This document shows, piece after piece, positions 5,933 to 16,800 of a DNA stretch of 26,591 nt (position 1 is the stretch's first letter; the number at the start of each line of letters is the position of its first letter). The stretch covers positions 1-26,591 of the forward strand of contig NZ_CAKTYH010000014.1 in NCBI RefSeq assembly GCF_934632265.1, read 5' to 3'. The notes under the pieces are model-generated. The model had not been told where the DNA came from, did no database searches, and saw only the letters and a list, made by a program, of their open reading frames with translations. Made by a program: the position numbers and the translations under genes. Source of the stretch: an uncultured Senegalimassilia sp. (GTDB lineage Bacteria > Actinomycetota > Coriobacteriia > Coriobacteriales > Eggerthellaceae).

Positions 5933-7438
5933 TTAGACGCTGACCTGGGTGTTCTCGGCTTCTTGCGCTTCCTTTTCGTAGGCGGCGGCGAAGTCGGCTT
6001 TGGTCATGAAGCTGTTGCGCGCGGTGTAGGCGGGGATGTCCACGGGGTACTCGCCCGAGAAACATGCCTCGCAGTAGCCCGGCGTGCGCACGTCGGGCAG
6101 GCTGTCACGCAGGCCCTGCAGGCTGATGAACGCCAGCGAGTCCGCGCCCATCCACTCGCACATCTCGTCGTTGGTCATGTTCGCGGCGATCAGCTGGTCG
6201 CGCGTGTCGGTGTCGATGCCGTAGAAGCACGGCCACATGACCTCGGGGCTGACGATACGCATATGCACCTCGGTGGCGCCGGCGTCGCGCAGCATCTCGA
6301 TGAGCTTCTTCGACGTGTTGCCGCGCACGATGGAGTCGTCGATGACCACCAGGCGCTTTCCGCGGATGACGGAAGGCAGCGGATTGAGCTTCAGACGGAT
6401 GCCCAGCTGGCGCATGGCCTGCGTGGGCTGGATGAACGTGCGGCCCACGTAGCGGTTCTTCACGATGCCGTCCGAATACGGGATGCCGCTTTCGAAGGCG
6501 AAGCCCATGGCGGACGGGATGCCGCTGTCGGGCACGCCGAGCACCAGGTCGGCATCGGCCGGAGCCTCGCGGGCCAGGATGCGGCCCATGTTGCGGCGCG
6601 CCTGGTAGACCGACTGGCCGTCCATGATGGAGTCGGGGCGGGCGAAGTACACGTACTCGAAGATGCAGCTTGCGCGCTTGCGCGGCTCGACGCCCTGCTC
6701 GGAGGTGACGCCCTCCTTGTTGAAGCGCACGATCTCGCCGGGCTCGACGTCGCGCACGTATTCGGCACCCACGATGTCCAGGCCGCAGGTTTCGCTGGAA
6801 ACCACCCAGCCGCGGTTATCGGGAAGCTGGCCGATGCACAGCGGGCGGATGCCGTTGGGGTCGCGGAACGCGTACAGCGTGTCGGGACTGGCCAGCACCA
6901 TGGCGTAGGCGCCCTCCATGTACTGCATGGCGTAGCGGATGCCCTCGCGCAGGTGGTGCGTCTTCTGCGTGACGCTGCCGATGGCCTTGGCGGCCACCTC
7001 GGAATCGGTGCCCGCACGCAGCTGGATGCCCTCGTCGATCAGACGGGCGCGCAGGCTGTTGGTGTTCACCAGCGTGCCGTTGTGCGCCAGCGCGATGAGG
7101 ATCTCGTCGATGGCCGAGATGTGCGGCTGCGCTGCCTCCCACGACGCCGCGGCACCGCTGGTGGAATAGCGCGCGTGGCCCACGGCCACATAGCCGTCGA
7201 GCGCGGCAAGGCGCGACTCGTCGAACACCTGGGTTACCAGGCCCAGGTCCTTCGACACCATGATGGTCTCGCCATCGCCCACGGCGATGCCGGCCGACTC
7301 CTGCCCACGGTGCTGCAACGCCTGCAGGCCGAAGCACGTCATGCGTGCAACGTCCTCGCCGGGGGCGAACACGCCGAACACGGCGCACTCCTCCTCCAAG
7401 CGGTCGGGGCGCTCTCCCGGCAGAATCGAGGTGCTCAT
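5933..7438 (-). CDS. purF: Amidophosphoribosyltransferase
   Basis: PurF makes 5-phosphoribosylamine from PRPP and glutamine, the first step of purine synthesis. The 501-residue protein has a 17-residue propeptide before the nucleophile Cys18 (EEECAVFGVF), the Ntn glutaminase domain (HRGQESAGI, GHARYSTSG, HNGTLVN), and the phosphoribosyltransferase domain with PRPP loop VVIDDSIVRGNTSK near residue 370. It is the iron-sulfur type: the four cysteines matching the Bacillus subtilis cluster are in RASCIFEY, WPCFYG and GYCEACFSGEYP. AAGGAG lies 8 bases before the ATG. The start overlaps the upstream sortase stop as ATGA, so translation of the two is probably coupled. purM follows. Confidence 0.97.
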   Translation of the reverse strand: MSTSILPGERPDRLEEECAVFGVFAPGEDVARMTCFGLQALQHRGQESAGIAVGDGETIMVSKDLGLVTQVFDESRLAALDGYVAVGHARYSTSGAAASWEAAQPHISAIDEILIALAHNGTLVNTNSLRARLIDEGIQLRAGTDSEVAAKAIGSVTQKTHHLREGIRYAMQYMEGAYAMVLASPDTLYAFRDPNGIRPLCIGQLPDNRGWVVSSETCGLDIVGAEYVRDVEPGEIVRFNKEGVTSEQGVEPRKRASCIFEYVYFARPDSIMDGQSVYQARRNMGRILAREAPADADLVLGVPDSGIPSAMGFAFESGIPYSDGIVKNRYVGRTFIQPTQAMRQLGIRLKLNPLPSVIRGKRLVVIDDSIVRGNTSKKLIEMLRDAGATEVHMRIVSPEVMWPCFYGIDTDTRDQLIAANMTNDEMCEWMGADSLAFISLQGLRDSLPDVRTPGYCEACFSGEYPVDIPAYTARNSFMTKADFAAAYEKEAQEAENTQVSV

Positions 7439-8427
7439 GCTGCTGTCTCCTTTGCCGCTTCGCTGACGGCGGCCACGTCCTCGGGGTTGATGTTGCTATC
7501 ATCGGCAACGACGCTGCTGGCCGCTGCTGTTGAACCGGATTCGTACGCGAACAGCACCCACCGGCCGTTGCTGGCCAGGTTATCGCAGGTGGAGAACGCG
7601 AACGTGTGCTTCATATCGGCGGCGAAGGGAAGGCCGGCAACCGTGACCACGGAGCGGTCGACCTTGTCCTGCACGTAGGCCTGACGCTCCTGCTCGCTGG
7701 CGAACGCCGTTTGAGCCAGGGGGTCGTCAGCCGCGCAATGCACGATGGAGAAGGTGGTCAGCTGGTAGTTCGCCGCAGGCGTGAACACGTACACGGTGCG
7801 GTGGCCGTTGAACGTGTCAGCGTCGCCGAAATCGGCGAAGGGCGAGAACATGGAGCCATCGTTCATGTGATGGCCGTACACGATGTTGTTCGCATCGGAG
7901 AAGTCGGCGGCATTGGCCGCGGACAGAAAGATGCTGCCGAACGACACCCAGCTGGTCTGCCCGTAGAAGTCGGTTTTGAGGTAGTGCTCGTCGTCGGTGC
8001 CGTGCACTATGGGGAAGTTGACGGTGGTGCCCGGAACGTAGATCCATCCCACCACGTCGGGGTTGATGGCCCGCAAGGCGTCCCAATCGACGGTGAAGCT
8101 TGCAAGGTCCATACGCTGAAGCGCGGCGCCATCGGGGGCGTTGAAGCCGATCTGCTCGAGTTGCTTGTTGTTCTGCTGGCCGTGCCAATAGCCGTAGCCG
8201 ATGAAAGCCAGCGCGCCTGCGGCGCATACGAACACGATGAGGGAGATGGTGAACACCACGCGCCACACGCCGCCCGAGCGCTTGGGCTTGCGCCTGCCTT
8301 GGGAGACGGAAACGGGCCGCACGGGACCGTACCCCTGCGGGGCTGCATGCGCGCCGCGCGATTGCGCGCGGTTATGCTGGTATTCGGACAATTCTCGCCT
8401 TCCCAAGCGTCGAAGCGCGCAACGCAC
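7435..8427 (-). CDS. Class B sortase
   Basis: Sortases are membrane transpeptidases that cut a surface protein at its sorting signal and attach it to peptidoglycan or another protein. This 330-residue protein has a cytoplasmic tail, one membrane helix at about 55-78 and a sortase barrel. The class B pattern is clear: VDWDALRAINPDVVGWIYVPGT, GSIFLS, NNIVYGHHMNDGSMF with His186, FSTCD with Cys281, and Arg289 in GRWVLFAY. About 33 Ser/Ala-rich residues follow the barrel, which is longer than usual. GTG at 8427 has GGAGG 9 bases before it; a TTG at 8391 with GGAAGG is an alternative start. Its stop overlaps the purF start. The giant surface protein in this window is a possible substrate; class B enzymes usually prefer NPQTN-like signals, so this is uncertain. 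Confidence 0.9.
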   Translation of the reverse strand: MRCALRRLGRRELSEYQHNRAQSRGAHAAPQGYGPVRPVSVSQGRRKPKRSGGVWRVVFTISLIVFVCAAGALAFIGYGYWHGQQNNKQLEQIGFNAPDGAALQRMDLASFTVDWDALRAINPDVVGWIYVPGTTVNFPIVHGTDDEHYLKTDFYGQTSWVSFGSIFLSAANAADFSDANNIVYGHHMNDGSMFSPFADFGDADTFNGHRTVYVFTPAANYQLTTFSIVHCAADDPLAQTAFASEQERQAYVQDKVDRSVVTVAGLPFAADMKHTFAFSTCDNLASNGRWVLFAYESGSTAAASSVVADDSNINPEDVAAVSEAAKETAA

Positions 8428-8701
8428 GCAAGGACGCCTCCGCAGTAGCTCGGAAACCTCATCTACCTGTTACATAGTACGAAACATCCCCAGGTCGGGG
8501 GACACGCCGCCCGCGAAATGCCCCAAATCAACGCAGGATGTTCGAAAAACCGCCCAGCACCTGCGCGATGCGGCGGTGAAAGCCGACCGGCAGGCATTCG
8601 CGACGCCCTCCCCTCAAAGCACGCCTTCGCTTGCGCCGATCCCACACGGACCCGTAGGCGGCCGCCCGCTGCCGATGTGGCAAGCCAAGCCGAAAACGCA
8701 A
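8428..8701. other. Intergenic region upstream of sortase
   Basis: No gene is supported on either strand; open frames here lack ribosome sites and family features. It should hold the promoter for the sortase-purF-purM unit on the minus strand. A TACTAT-like element at about 8471-8476 is the only AT-rich box near the start, with no good -35. Confidence 0.4.
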
Positions 8702-8736
8702 GGGAGCGCACCGTGCACGGTGCACGACGCGCTCCC
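8702..8736 (-). terminator. Terminator after the 33-residue peptide gene
   Basis: GGGAGCGC / GCGCTCCC is a perfect 8-bp stem. The loop region includes the perfect 12-bp palindrome ACCGTGCACGGT, which could form its own hairpin. On the minus strand TTGCGTTTT follows. It lies 36 bases after the peptide stop. Confidence 0.65.
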
Positions 8737-8772
8737 CCGCCTCGGACTGCCGCTAGGCATTCCGCGTTAGGC

Positions 8773-8874
8773 CTATTTCTTCTTCATCTCGTCGAGAAAG
8801 CCCTTCAAGATGAAGCCGATGATCACGATGACTATGACCGCGACTATGACCGGAATCGTCCAACTTGGAACCAT
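8773..8874 (-). CDS. 33-residue single-helix membrane peptide
   Basis: The ORF encodes MVPSWTIPVIVAVIVIVIIG followed by FILKGFLDEMKKK. Residues 7-23 are almost only Ile, Val and Ala, which makes one clear membrane helix; the C-terminus is short and lysine-rich. A purine-rich AAAAGGGG ribosome site lies 7 bases before the ATG and a terminator follows the stop, so it looks like a real gene although it is very short. It lies 96 bases downstream of ppk2 on the same strand with a hairpin between. Function is unknown. Its form resembles small membrane stress peptides and type I toxins, and the 41-residue peptide at 4280-4405, without sequence identity. Confidence 0.6.
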   Translation of the reverse strand: MVPSWTIPVIVAVIVIVIIGFILKGFLDEMKKK

Positions 8875-8900
8875 AATGCAACCCCTTTTCCTCTATATAT

Positions 8901-8930
8901 GCGCCTGCCGACTCCTAAACCGGCAGACGC
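8901..8930 (-). terminator. Hairpin after ppk2
   Basis: GCGCCTGCCG pairs with CGGCAGACGC (10 bp, one wobble) across a 10-base loop, about 40 bases after the ppk2 stop. On the minus strand it is followed by ATATATAG rather than a T-run, so it may be a weak terminator or an mRNA-stabilising or processing structure upstream of the small peptide gene. Confidence 0.4.
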
Positions 8931-8970
8931 CCTGCACCCATTGTGGTTATCAAGCAATACTACCGCGCCT

Positions 8971-10710
8971 TCACTCGCCGTGCAACCGCACCTCGAGCGC
9001 GTCGTTGATGACCTCGAGCGCCTTGACGCGGGCGAAGCGCTTGTCGTCGGATTCCAGCACGATCCACGGCGCGAACGGCGTGGACGTCAGGCGGAACATG
9101 TCCTCCACCGCGCTTTTGTACTGCGGATACTTGTCGCGGTTGCGCCAGTCCTCATCGGTGATCTTCCACTGCTTGGCAGGGTCCTCCTGACGGGCGCGGA
9201 AGCGGGCCAGCTGCTCTTCCTGGCTGACATCCACCCAGAACTTCAGCAGCACGGCGCCCCAACGCACCAGCTCCTGCTCGAACTCGTTGATCTCGTCGTA
9301 GGCGCGCGCCCACTGGGCGTCGGTGGCGAAGCCCTCCACGCGCTCCACCAGCACGCGCCCGTACCAACTGCGGTCGTAGATGCCCACGTGCCCCGCCTTG
9401 GGAAGGCGCGTCCAGTAACGCCACAGATGAGGGTGGGCAAGCTCGGGCTTGGTGGGCGCCGGGCTGGGGAAGATGGTGTAGGCTCGCGCATCGAGGGCCT
9501 GGGCCACGCGCTTGATGGCGCCGCCCTTGCCCGCCGCGTCCCAGCCCTCGAACATGAGCACGAGCGGGACGCGCGCCTGGTACATCTCCATCTCCAGCTT
9601 GTTCAGGCGCTTCTGCTGCTTTTTCAGGCGGTCCTTGTACTCTTCGTGGTCGAGGACCAGGCCATGATCGACCTCGTCAAGGCTGGGAACCTTATCAACG
9701 ATGCGGAAACGGCTCGCTCGCGGGGCGTGCGCCGCCTGCGCCGCCGCCTGCGCCGCGGCGGCTTGCGCCACGGCCAGCTGCTGCTCGGGGGAACGACCCT
9801 CCAGCGGGACCTCCTCGGCCGCACCGGCGCTGTTGGCCTGCGCCTTCGCGGCCGCCGCAAGGGCGGCGGGGTCCTTCTTCGCGTGAAGCGCCTTGTCAAG
9901 CGCGTCGACCAGCGTCTCAGTGATCTTGAGGTTGGCACGGCGCTTGTCCTCGCCGTTGATCAGGTGCCACGGCGCATAGGAGAAGTCGCTGCCCTCGAGC
10001 AGGTTGTCGTACAGGCGGTACGCCTCCTCGTATTCGCCGATGGTGGCCATCTTGCCGTCGGACACGCGCCAGGCGGTGGCGGGGTCGCGGCGCAGACGCG
10101 TCAGACGCTTGCGCTGGGCCTCCTTCGTCACATGGACGAAGAACTTCACCACCACGTAGCCGTCGTCGGTGAGCTGCTTCTCGAAGTCGGCGGAGCTGGC
10201 AAGGGCGCCGCGCAGCGCATCGATGTGGCGCTCCTCGGCGGCCTCGCGCACGGCGCGCGCCACGGTGGCGCGGGGGTGGAGCACCTTGCCGTTTTTGATC
10301 TTCACCTCGCCGAACTGGGTGTAGAGCATGCGCTGCACGGCCGAGGTGTACCAGCCGCGGTCGTAGAAGGTGATGGTGCCGCGGCCGCCGAGCGCCTTCC
10401 AGAACTGCTGCATCATGGGATAGAAGCCGCCCACGCCGTGCTCGGCGCCCGCGAACGACGCCGCGTCGACGGCGTTGAAGTTCTCGGTGACGTACACGCT
10501 GGTGGCGCGGGCGTCCAGGTTGTACATAAGGTCGGAGATGCGACTGCCCTTGCCCGCGCCGTTCCAACCCTCGAACAGCACCACAAGCCCCACGCCTGCC
10601 GCGCGCGCCTCCTGCTGCAGCACCACCAAGCGCTCGGTCAGCGCATCGCGGCACGCCTTGTACTCTTCCTTCGGAAGCGGTTCCTCAGAGAAATCGACGG
10701 TCTCCAGCAT
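8971..10710 (-). CDS. Two-domain polyphosphate kinase 2 (polyphosphate:AMP phosphotransferase type)
   Basis: The 579-residue protein has two PPK2 domains in tandem. The N-terminal domain has Walker A FEGWNGAGKG (46-55) and Walker B YDRGWY (116-121); the C-terminal domain has FEGWDAAGKG (387-396) and YDRSWYGR (445-452). Fused PPK2 enzymes (class II) typically phosphorylate AMP to ADP using polyphosphate, and in studied members the C-terminal domain does the catalysis. An Ala/Gln-rich linker (about 280-333) joins the domains. GGGGAGG lies 7 bases before the ATG. It lies directly downstream of the giant surface protein gene, 156 bases apart with no clear terminator. The same window carries ppx and ppk1, so its substrate is made and degraded by neighbours. 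Confidence 0.93.
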   Translation of the reverse strand: MLETVDFSEEPLPKEEYKACRDALTERLVVLQQEARAAGVGLVVLFEGWNGAGKGSRISDLMYNLDARATSVYVTENFNAVDAASFAGAEHGVGGFYPMMQQFWKALGGRGTITFYDRGWYTSAVQRMLYTQFGEVKIKNGKVLHPRATVARAVREAAEERHIDALRGALASSADFEKQLTDDGYVVVKFFVHVTKEAQRKRLTRLRRDPATAWRVSDGKMATIGEYEEAYRLYDNLLEGSDFSYAPWHLINGEDKRRANLKITETLVDALDKALHAKKDPAALAAAAKAQANSAGAAEEVPLEGRSPEQQLAVAQAAAAQAAAQAAHAPRASRFRIVDKVPSLDEVDHGLVLDHEEYKDRLKKQQKRLNKLEMEMYQARVPLVLMFEGWDAAGKGGAIKRVAQALDARAYTIFPSPAPTKPELAHPHLWRYWTRLPKAGHVGIYDRSWYGRVLVERVEGFATDAQWARAYDEINEFEQELVRWGAVLLKFWVDVSQEEQLARFRARQEDPAKQWKITDEDWRNRDKYPQYKSAVEDMFRLTSTPFAPWIVLESDDKRFARVKALEVINDALEVRLHGE

Positions 10711-10866
10711 AGGCGGCCCTCCCCTTCGTGTTCGATACCATCCCGCACGGCTAGCGGCCCCATATAGCGCGACGGCGCGTGCAGCATGGCGGGAATCCTT
10801 TCCTTCATGCTAGCACACGCCGAAGCGGGAACGGCGACGACGGGGAATCGTAACCAACCGTTGACT

Positions 10867-13800
10867 TTACCTGCGACGCCGGCGTGCCGCGAGGGCCGCC
10901 GCAAAGGCTGCCACCGCCGCCGCGATGAGCGCTGCGACGCAGGTTGCCACGGCGCCGGTCTTGGCGGCAGCGTCACCCGTTTGCCCAAGCGCTGCAGCTA
11001 CGGAAGCATTGGCGAAGCCGGGGCCGGACGACGAGCCGTTGGGGTCGTCCGGGTTATCCGAGCTCGGGTCGCCAGGGTTGCCCGAACCGTTGGAATCATC
11101 CGAGCTGCCCGAGTCGGAGCCGCCCGAATTCGAGTCGTCCGGGTTGTCGGAACCAGGTCCGGGGTTGTCGGAACCAGGTCCGGGGTTGTCAGGATCCGAG
11201 CCCGGTTTAGACGGATCGGACGGGTCCGGCTTATCCGGGTTGTCGGGCTTGCCGGGCCCGTTCGGGTTGTCCGGGTTGTTAGGCCCGTTCGGGTTGTCCG
11301 GGTTGTCCGGGTTATCAGGACCATCCGGGTTGTCCGGGCTCGGGCCAGGCCCGGGGCCGGGGTCGGGCTTGCCGGGATCCACCGGATCCGGCCCGGGATT
11401 AGGTCCAGGACCCGGAGCCGGCGGGTTATCGGGATCGGGTTCCGGCCCCGGCCCAGGTTCGGGATTGTCCGGATTATCCGGTCCAGGCTCAGGCCCCGGA
11501 CCGGGTTCGGGGTTGTCGGGATCGGGTCCCGGACCAGGGTCCGGATTGTCGGGGTCGGGGTTGGGACCCGGCTCCGGGTTATCGGGATCCGGGCCCGGAT
11601 CAGGGTTGTCCGGGTCCACAGGCCCCGGCCCGGGCTCCGGCTTCGCCTTCACCGTGAGCGTGCCCGGCACGATGGTCGCGGCGAAGTTCGGGTTGTCGAC
11701 GCTTGCATTAATAATGTAGTCACCAGCCGGCGACTTCTCGTCTGCATCGCACGAATAGCGAACCTCCACCCCATCCGTGTTCGCACGGCTCACCAAGCTG
11801 CTGGTGAAGGCGGGGTTGCTTTCCCCTTCCATACGCTCAGCGTCGTCCACCGCCACCAGAAGCTGGGCGGGCGCGATCGAAAGGGTCAGCTCCACGTCGT
11901 CGGCCGCACGGTAGTTGCGGCTCTCGGCCGCCCGGGCGATCACGCGCGCGGTGCCGGCGGCGTTGATCGTGGCGTAGCAACCCTGCAGCGAAACAGGCGC
12001 GTTGCCGTCAGCGTCCTTCACAAGCTCGAACGTCACCGGGGTCTTCGCCGTGTTCTGCAAGACGATGCCGGGGCCGCCGAACACGCCCGAGTACGACGTC
12101 GGGCCCGTGATGGCCTGCGGCGCCTTCGCTATGGTGAACGAGGCCTTCTGCTCCCCGACCAGGTTCGGGTTCTCAACGCGCGCGGTCGCCACATAGCTGC
12201 CGCTGTCGCGCGGAGCCTCGGCAGTCGGGCCGTACACGGTGCCGTCGGCGCCCTCGTACGTCACGGAATAATCCTGCTCGCCGAGCCCGTGCGCATCCAC
12301 CTGCACGCCGTGGGCATTCCCGTCGTAGACACAATCAGTCGCCGTAATCTCGAAGGAAACGGGCTTTTGCGCGATCGCAAACTCGGCAACTGCGCGTCCG
12401 ACGTACCCGTTCGCCGCCAACCTTGCCACCACCCGGTACGTGCCCGCATCCGTGGGAGCGGTGCTTCCGGAATAGCGGGTGTCGCCCGTTCCCCTGAATG
12501 ACAGCTTGACGGAATCGGCGCACTCGGCCGGGACGCCCTCAAGCTCGGGGGCCTGGGGTTCGCCGTTGTACACGAAGTTCGCCTCGGCAAACGATATATC
12601 CACCTTCTTCGGCGCCACCGTCAACGCGAAGCGAGCGGTACGCGTCTGACCAGCGGAATCAGAGCACACGATATCGAAGCCGAACACCCCTGCGCTCTCC
12701 GGCGTTCCCGCAATGCGCACCGCACCGTCCTCGGCAACTTCCAAACGCAACCCCTCGGGCAGCGTGCTGCCGGGCGCAACCATATAGGTATAAGGCTCGG
12801 CACCGCCGGTGGCGGGCTTGATGACCCCAACATATTCGCTATGCGCAGTCGCAACGGGCAACTCGCACGCGTTGAACGCCAAGTCATCCCACTTGGCTAT
12901 GGACACCTCGGCCCGATCGGTGTCAACCGACGTCACCGTGCCCAGATACGTTTGCGTGATGCGGCAATAGTACGAACCCGCGTCCGCCGCCGACGCGTGA
13001 TCGAACGTCAGCGAAGCAGACGTTTCGCCCTCAAGCGCCACGCCCTCGCCGCCATCGGACACGCGGAACCACTGGTAGCCCAGCTCGTGCGACGCCGCGG
13101 CCCCGGACGAGACCTCCTCGTGGGCAAGGACTTCCTCAGCGGCGTCGGCCGCAACCGAAAGCGTTGCCGCTTCGCCCTCATGCACGCTGGCACCTTGCGG
13201 CTGGGCCTTCACCACCGGCTGGCCCGCGCGGGCGAACGAGAACGCCAGCCTCTGCGGCGCGTCGACGCCATTCAAGGTAACGCGGTAGCTTCCGCCCTGG
13301 TAATCGGCGATGTCCAGCTCAACGGAATCCGCGATCGAACCGTCGCGCACGTCGGCCACGGTCGCGCGTTCCAGGTAGCACCCGTCATCGGGTGTCGCCG
13401 TGAACGAGGCGCTGCCGCCCTGGGGCACGTCCGCGCTGGCCGGATCCACGGTGCCGTTGATCGCCGACGCCTTCACCTCATGCTTCGGCGCCTCAGCGAA
13501 CCGCGCCGTCACCGTCACGTCGTCTTCGGGCGTGAACGTCCAAGCCGCGTCGGTGCTCACCGGCCTGGAACCCGCGGCGCCATCCTTCCCGATCGCATAC
13601 CAGCCGTCGAAGACGTAGCCTTTATCGGGCACGGCACGCAACGTGCACGAGGAGCCGTTCTCCACCTTTTCGACCACGGCGCATCCCCACTCATCGTTTT
13701 CCGACGAGCCATCGATGTGCCCGCCGTCGCGCGGGTCGACCGCCACGACGTTCCACGAATCCCTTACGTAGTACGCCGTGTAGGTCTTGTTCGCAACCGC

Positions 13801-16800
13801 CGGCCGCACGATGATCGGGCTGAAGCCCACCGGCGCTCCGCGTTCATCGATCCAGTAGCGGAACCTCCAACCGGGGAACGGGATGGTCGCCATCCACGTT
13901 GCCGTCAGGTAGCCGTCGCCGGTGAAGGGGACCACCGTGGAGAAGCCCGCGCTGGCCGGATACGTGTCAACCTGCAGATCGAAGCCCGCGTCGTAGAACA
14001 CCGCCGTCAGCTGCATATCCTGCTGGGCGACGCCCACGTACACGGCGTTGTAGCTCAAGATGGCGCCCGCATCGTCGATCCAATGCGAGAAGCGATAGGT
14101 TGCCCACGGGATGGCCACGGCCACGAACGGATCGCCCTTGTCCAAGGTCTTCGTAGCGCTGGTCAAACCGTTTCCGCTGGTCAGGAATGCCTTTCCGCGC
14201 AAAATGGAGCTTTGGGACGCGGTGATGGTGACCTGCCCGTCCGCCTCGAACTGCGCGTAGTACATCACATCGGACTTCGCCTCGAAGCTGAGCACCTCGT
14301 CGGTGCTGACCACGAAATACCCCTCCCTGTCGGAGGTCCACCCGACGAACCGGTAGCCCAGGCCCGCGACGGCGTTGAGCGTGACGGTCTCCCCCGCCTC
14401 ATAGGCGCCGGTGCCCTGCACGCGGCAACGGCGGTTCGTGGACTTGCCCTTCACTACCGGGGTCGCCTTGACCGCCACCTCGTACGGGTCGGCGAACTGC
14501 GCCTCAAGCTCCAGCACGCCGTCGTCCAGGGCCTCGACCAGGTCATCGTCGAGCACGAACCACGTATCCGCATCGTCGGCGAAATGCGTCTTCGAGCCGT
14601 CGGCACCCACCAGCTGCCAGCCGACGAAGCGGCGATCGTCGGTCTGCCGCGCCTGAATGTGCACAACCTGGCCGAACTCGTACACGCCCTCGCCTGACAG
14701 CTCGCCCACGCCCTCCACGTTCGAGCTCAGCGCCACGCCGTAGGAGTTGCGCGTGAAGCACGCGGTGTACGCGGCATCGCCCGTGACGGTAACCGTGCAC
14801 TCAGGAAGGCCGCTGACCTGCGCGCCCTGCGCATCGCGCCAGCAATCGCAGGTGTAGCCGGGCTTGGCCGTGGCCGACAGCGTGGTGCGCTGCCCCTCGT
14901 CGAAGCCGCCGAAGCCGCTCACGTAGCCCGCCTCCGCCGGGGAGGCGATGGTGCTCACCGTGAACGACCCCATGCCGAACACGGCCTCCAGGTCGATGTC
15001 CGCGCTCACCGGAAAGCGGTACGTGGCGTCGGTGGACAGGCACGCGCCGCCGCTGAACCAGCCGATGAAATGCGCCCCGGCGGCCGGGATGGCGCTGACG
15101 CACGCCACCTCGCCCGCGGCATAGGTGCCCGAGCCCGTGGCGCTGCCATAGCCTTCACCTGCGGAAACGTTCACGGTGAACTGTTTGGCGGCGAACACGG
15201 CGGACAGCTTCGTATCGCTAGCGGGCACGAAGCGATAGTCCGCATCGCGGCTCACCACGTTGCCCTTGGCATCGGCCCAGTATTCGAATGTATAGCCCGA
15301 AAGCGCATGCGCGGAAAGGTTCGCCGAATAGCCGGCGCCCACCGTCCCGGCGCCTTCGACCCAGCCGGCCGACCGGTTCTCGACCAAGTTCCCGTCCTCA
15401 TCGGCCACCGCCGGCGCCGCCGACACCTCGTACGAGCGCTCCTCGAAATGCGCCACGTGCACGTGGCTGCGCATCAGGCGGCACGTGAACTCCGACTCAA
15501 AGGACTCCAGCTTGCCGGCTGCCGAATACCAGCCCGCGAACTCGTACCCGGGCGCCGCCTGCGCCTTGAGCGCGACCTCCGCGCCGCGCTCGGTGAACAC
15601 GCGGCTGGCCCGCGCCGACCCGCCATCGGCGGGGCTTGCCACGGGCAGGCAAACCACCTCGTAGGGCTTGAACGCCGCCGTGACCGTGCACCGCTCCGAT
15701 TTGGCGGTCAGCCCCTTCGCCACCACGTCGCATTCCATATCAAGGCTGGTGAAGATGCCGTTGACGTACCAGCCCCAGAAGAAGTACCCCGTCTTCGGCT
15801 CGGCCTTCAAATGCAGCGTCTGGCCCAGCGAGAAGGAATCGGTCGTCGGGGTGACCTCGATGCCGTTGCAGGTGACCGTGCCGCCGAGCCACGTGTCGGC
15901 CGCGATCACCACCTCGGGCTCCGCGCCCTTGAACACCGCCTTGTACGTCTGGTCCTCCGTCACGCGCACGGTCAGCTGCTGCTCGGGATGCTTCTTGCGT
16001 TTGCCGTCCTTCCAATGGGCGAACCGGAAGCCCTCGTTCGGCTTCGCCTTGATGGTAACCGCGCTTCCGTATTCCACCATGACCGCGTCCACGCCGGGAT
16101 GCCCCTCGATCTCGACGGTGCCGCGTTCGACCAGGTGCGAATCGGTCTCCACGCTTATGCGGTACCGCTTGGGGACGAACACCGCGCGCACCACCGTGTC
16201 CTGCTCGGGGGTGAGCTCAAGGTGGTCGGGGTCCGTTCCCATGGGAACCCCGGAATCGCCAAGGTACCAGCCCTTGAACGTGAACTTGTCGCGCACGTCG
16301 TCGGCAAGCTTCACGGACAGCGTGACGGGCTTGCCGCTTTCGCAGTAGCCGTCGCCGGTCACCGTGTACTTGCCGGCAAGCTGGTCGACGGGCTCGGCCA
16401 CCACGCTCACCTTGCACAGGCGCTGGAAGCGAGCGGTCACCGTGCAGTCGGCCACCGGCGCGAACGTATAGGTTTGGTCGTGGGAAGCGAAGGTAGGCGC
16501 CACATCGGCGGCGCCGTAGCTGATATACCAGCCGTCGAACAGGTAACCCTCGCGGGGCTGCGCCGTGGCGGTGACGCTTTCCCCTTCGGGAACGTCAAGC
16601 ACTTCGCCGACGCTTTCGCCGTTTTTGAGCACAGCCGTCCCGCCCTCGATGGGGTCGGCTGCCGCGCGAACGGAATGGGCGTCCTTGCCGTCCATCACGG
16701 CCGTGACGCGCCCGTTACCGTCCACGCGATACTCGCACACATCACCGCGGTCGATGACGGTGCGCCCTGAATCGTCGGTTTTGCGCCATTCCACCAGCTT

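Noticed and set aside
5930..7678. Long plus-strand frame (582 codons) opposite purF
   Set aside because: Antisense shadow of purF and sortase; composition is typical (His/Asp/Arg-rich) and no motif is visible.
8518..10767. 749-codon plus-strand frame opposite ppk2
   Set aside because: Antisense shadow; the minus strand has both Walker motifs in order.
10786..16770. Several 560-620 codon plus-strand frames opposite the giant gene
   Set aside because: They mirror repeats of the coding strand and show no coding signal of their own.
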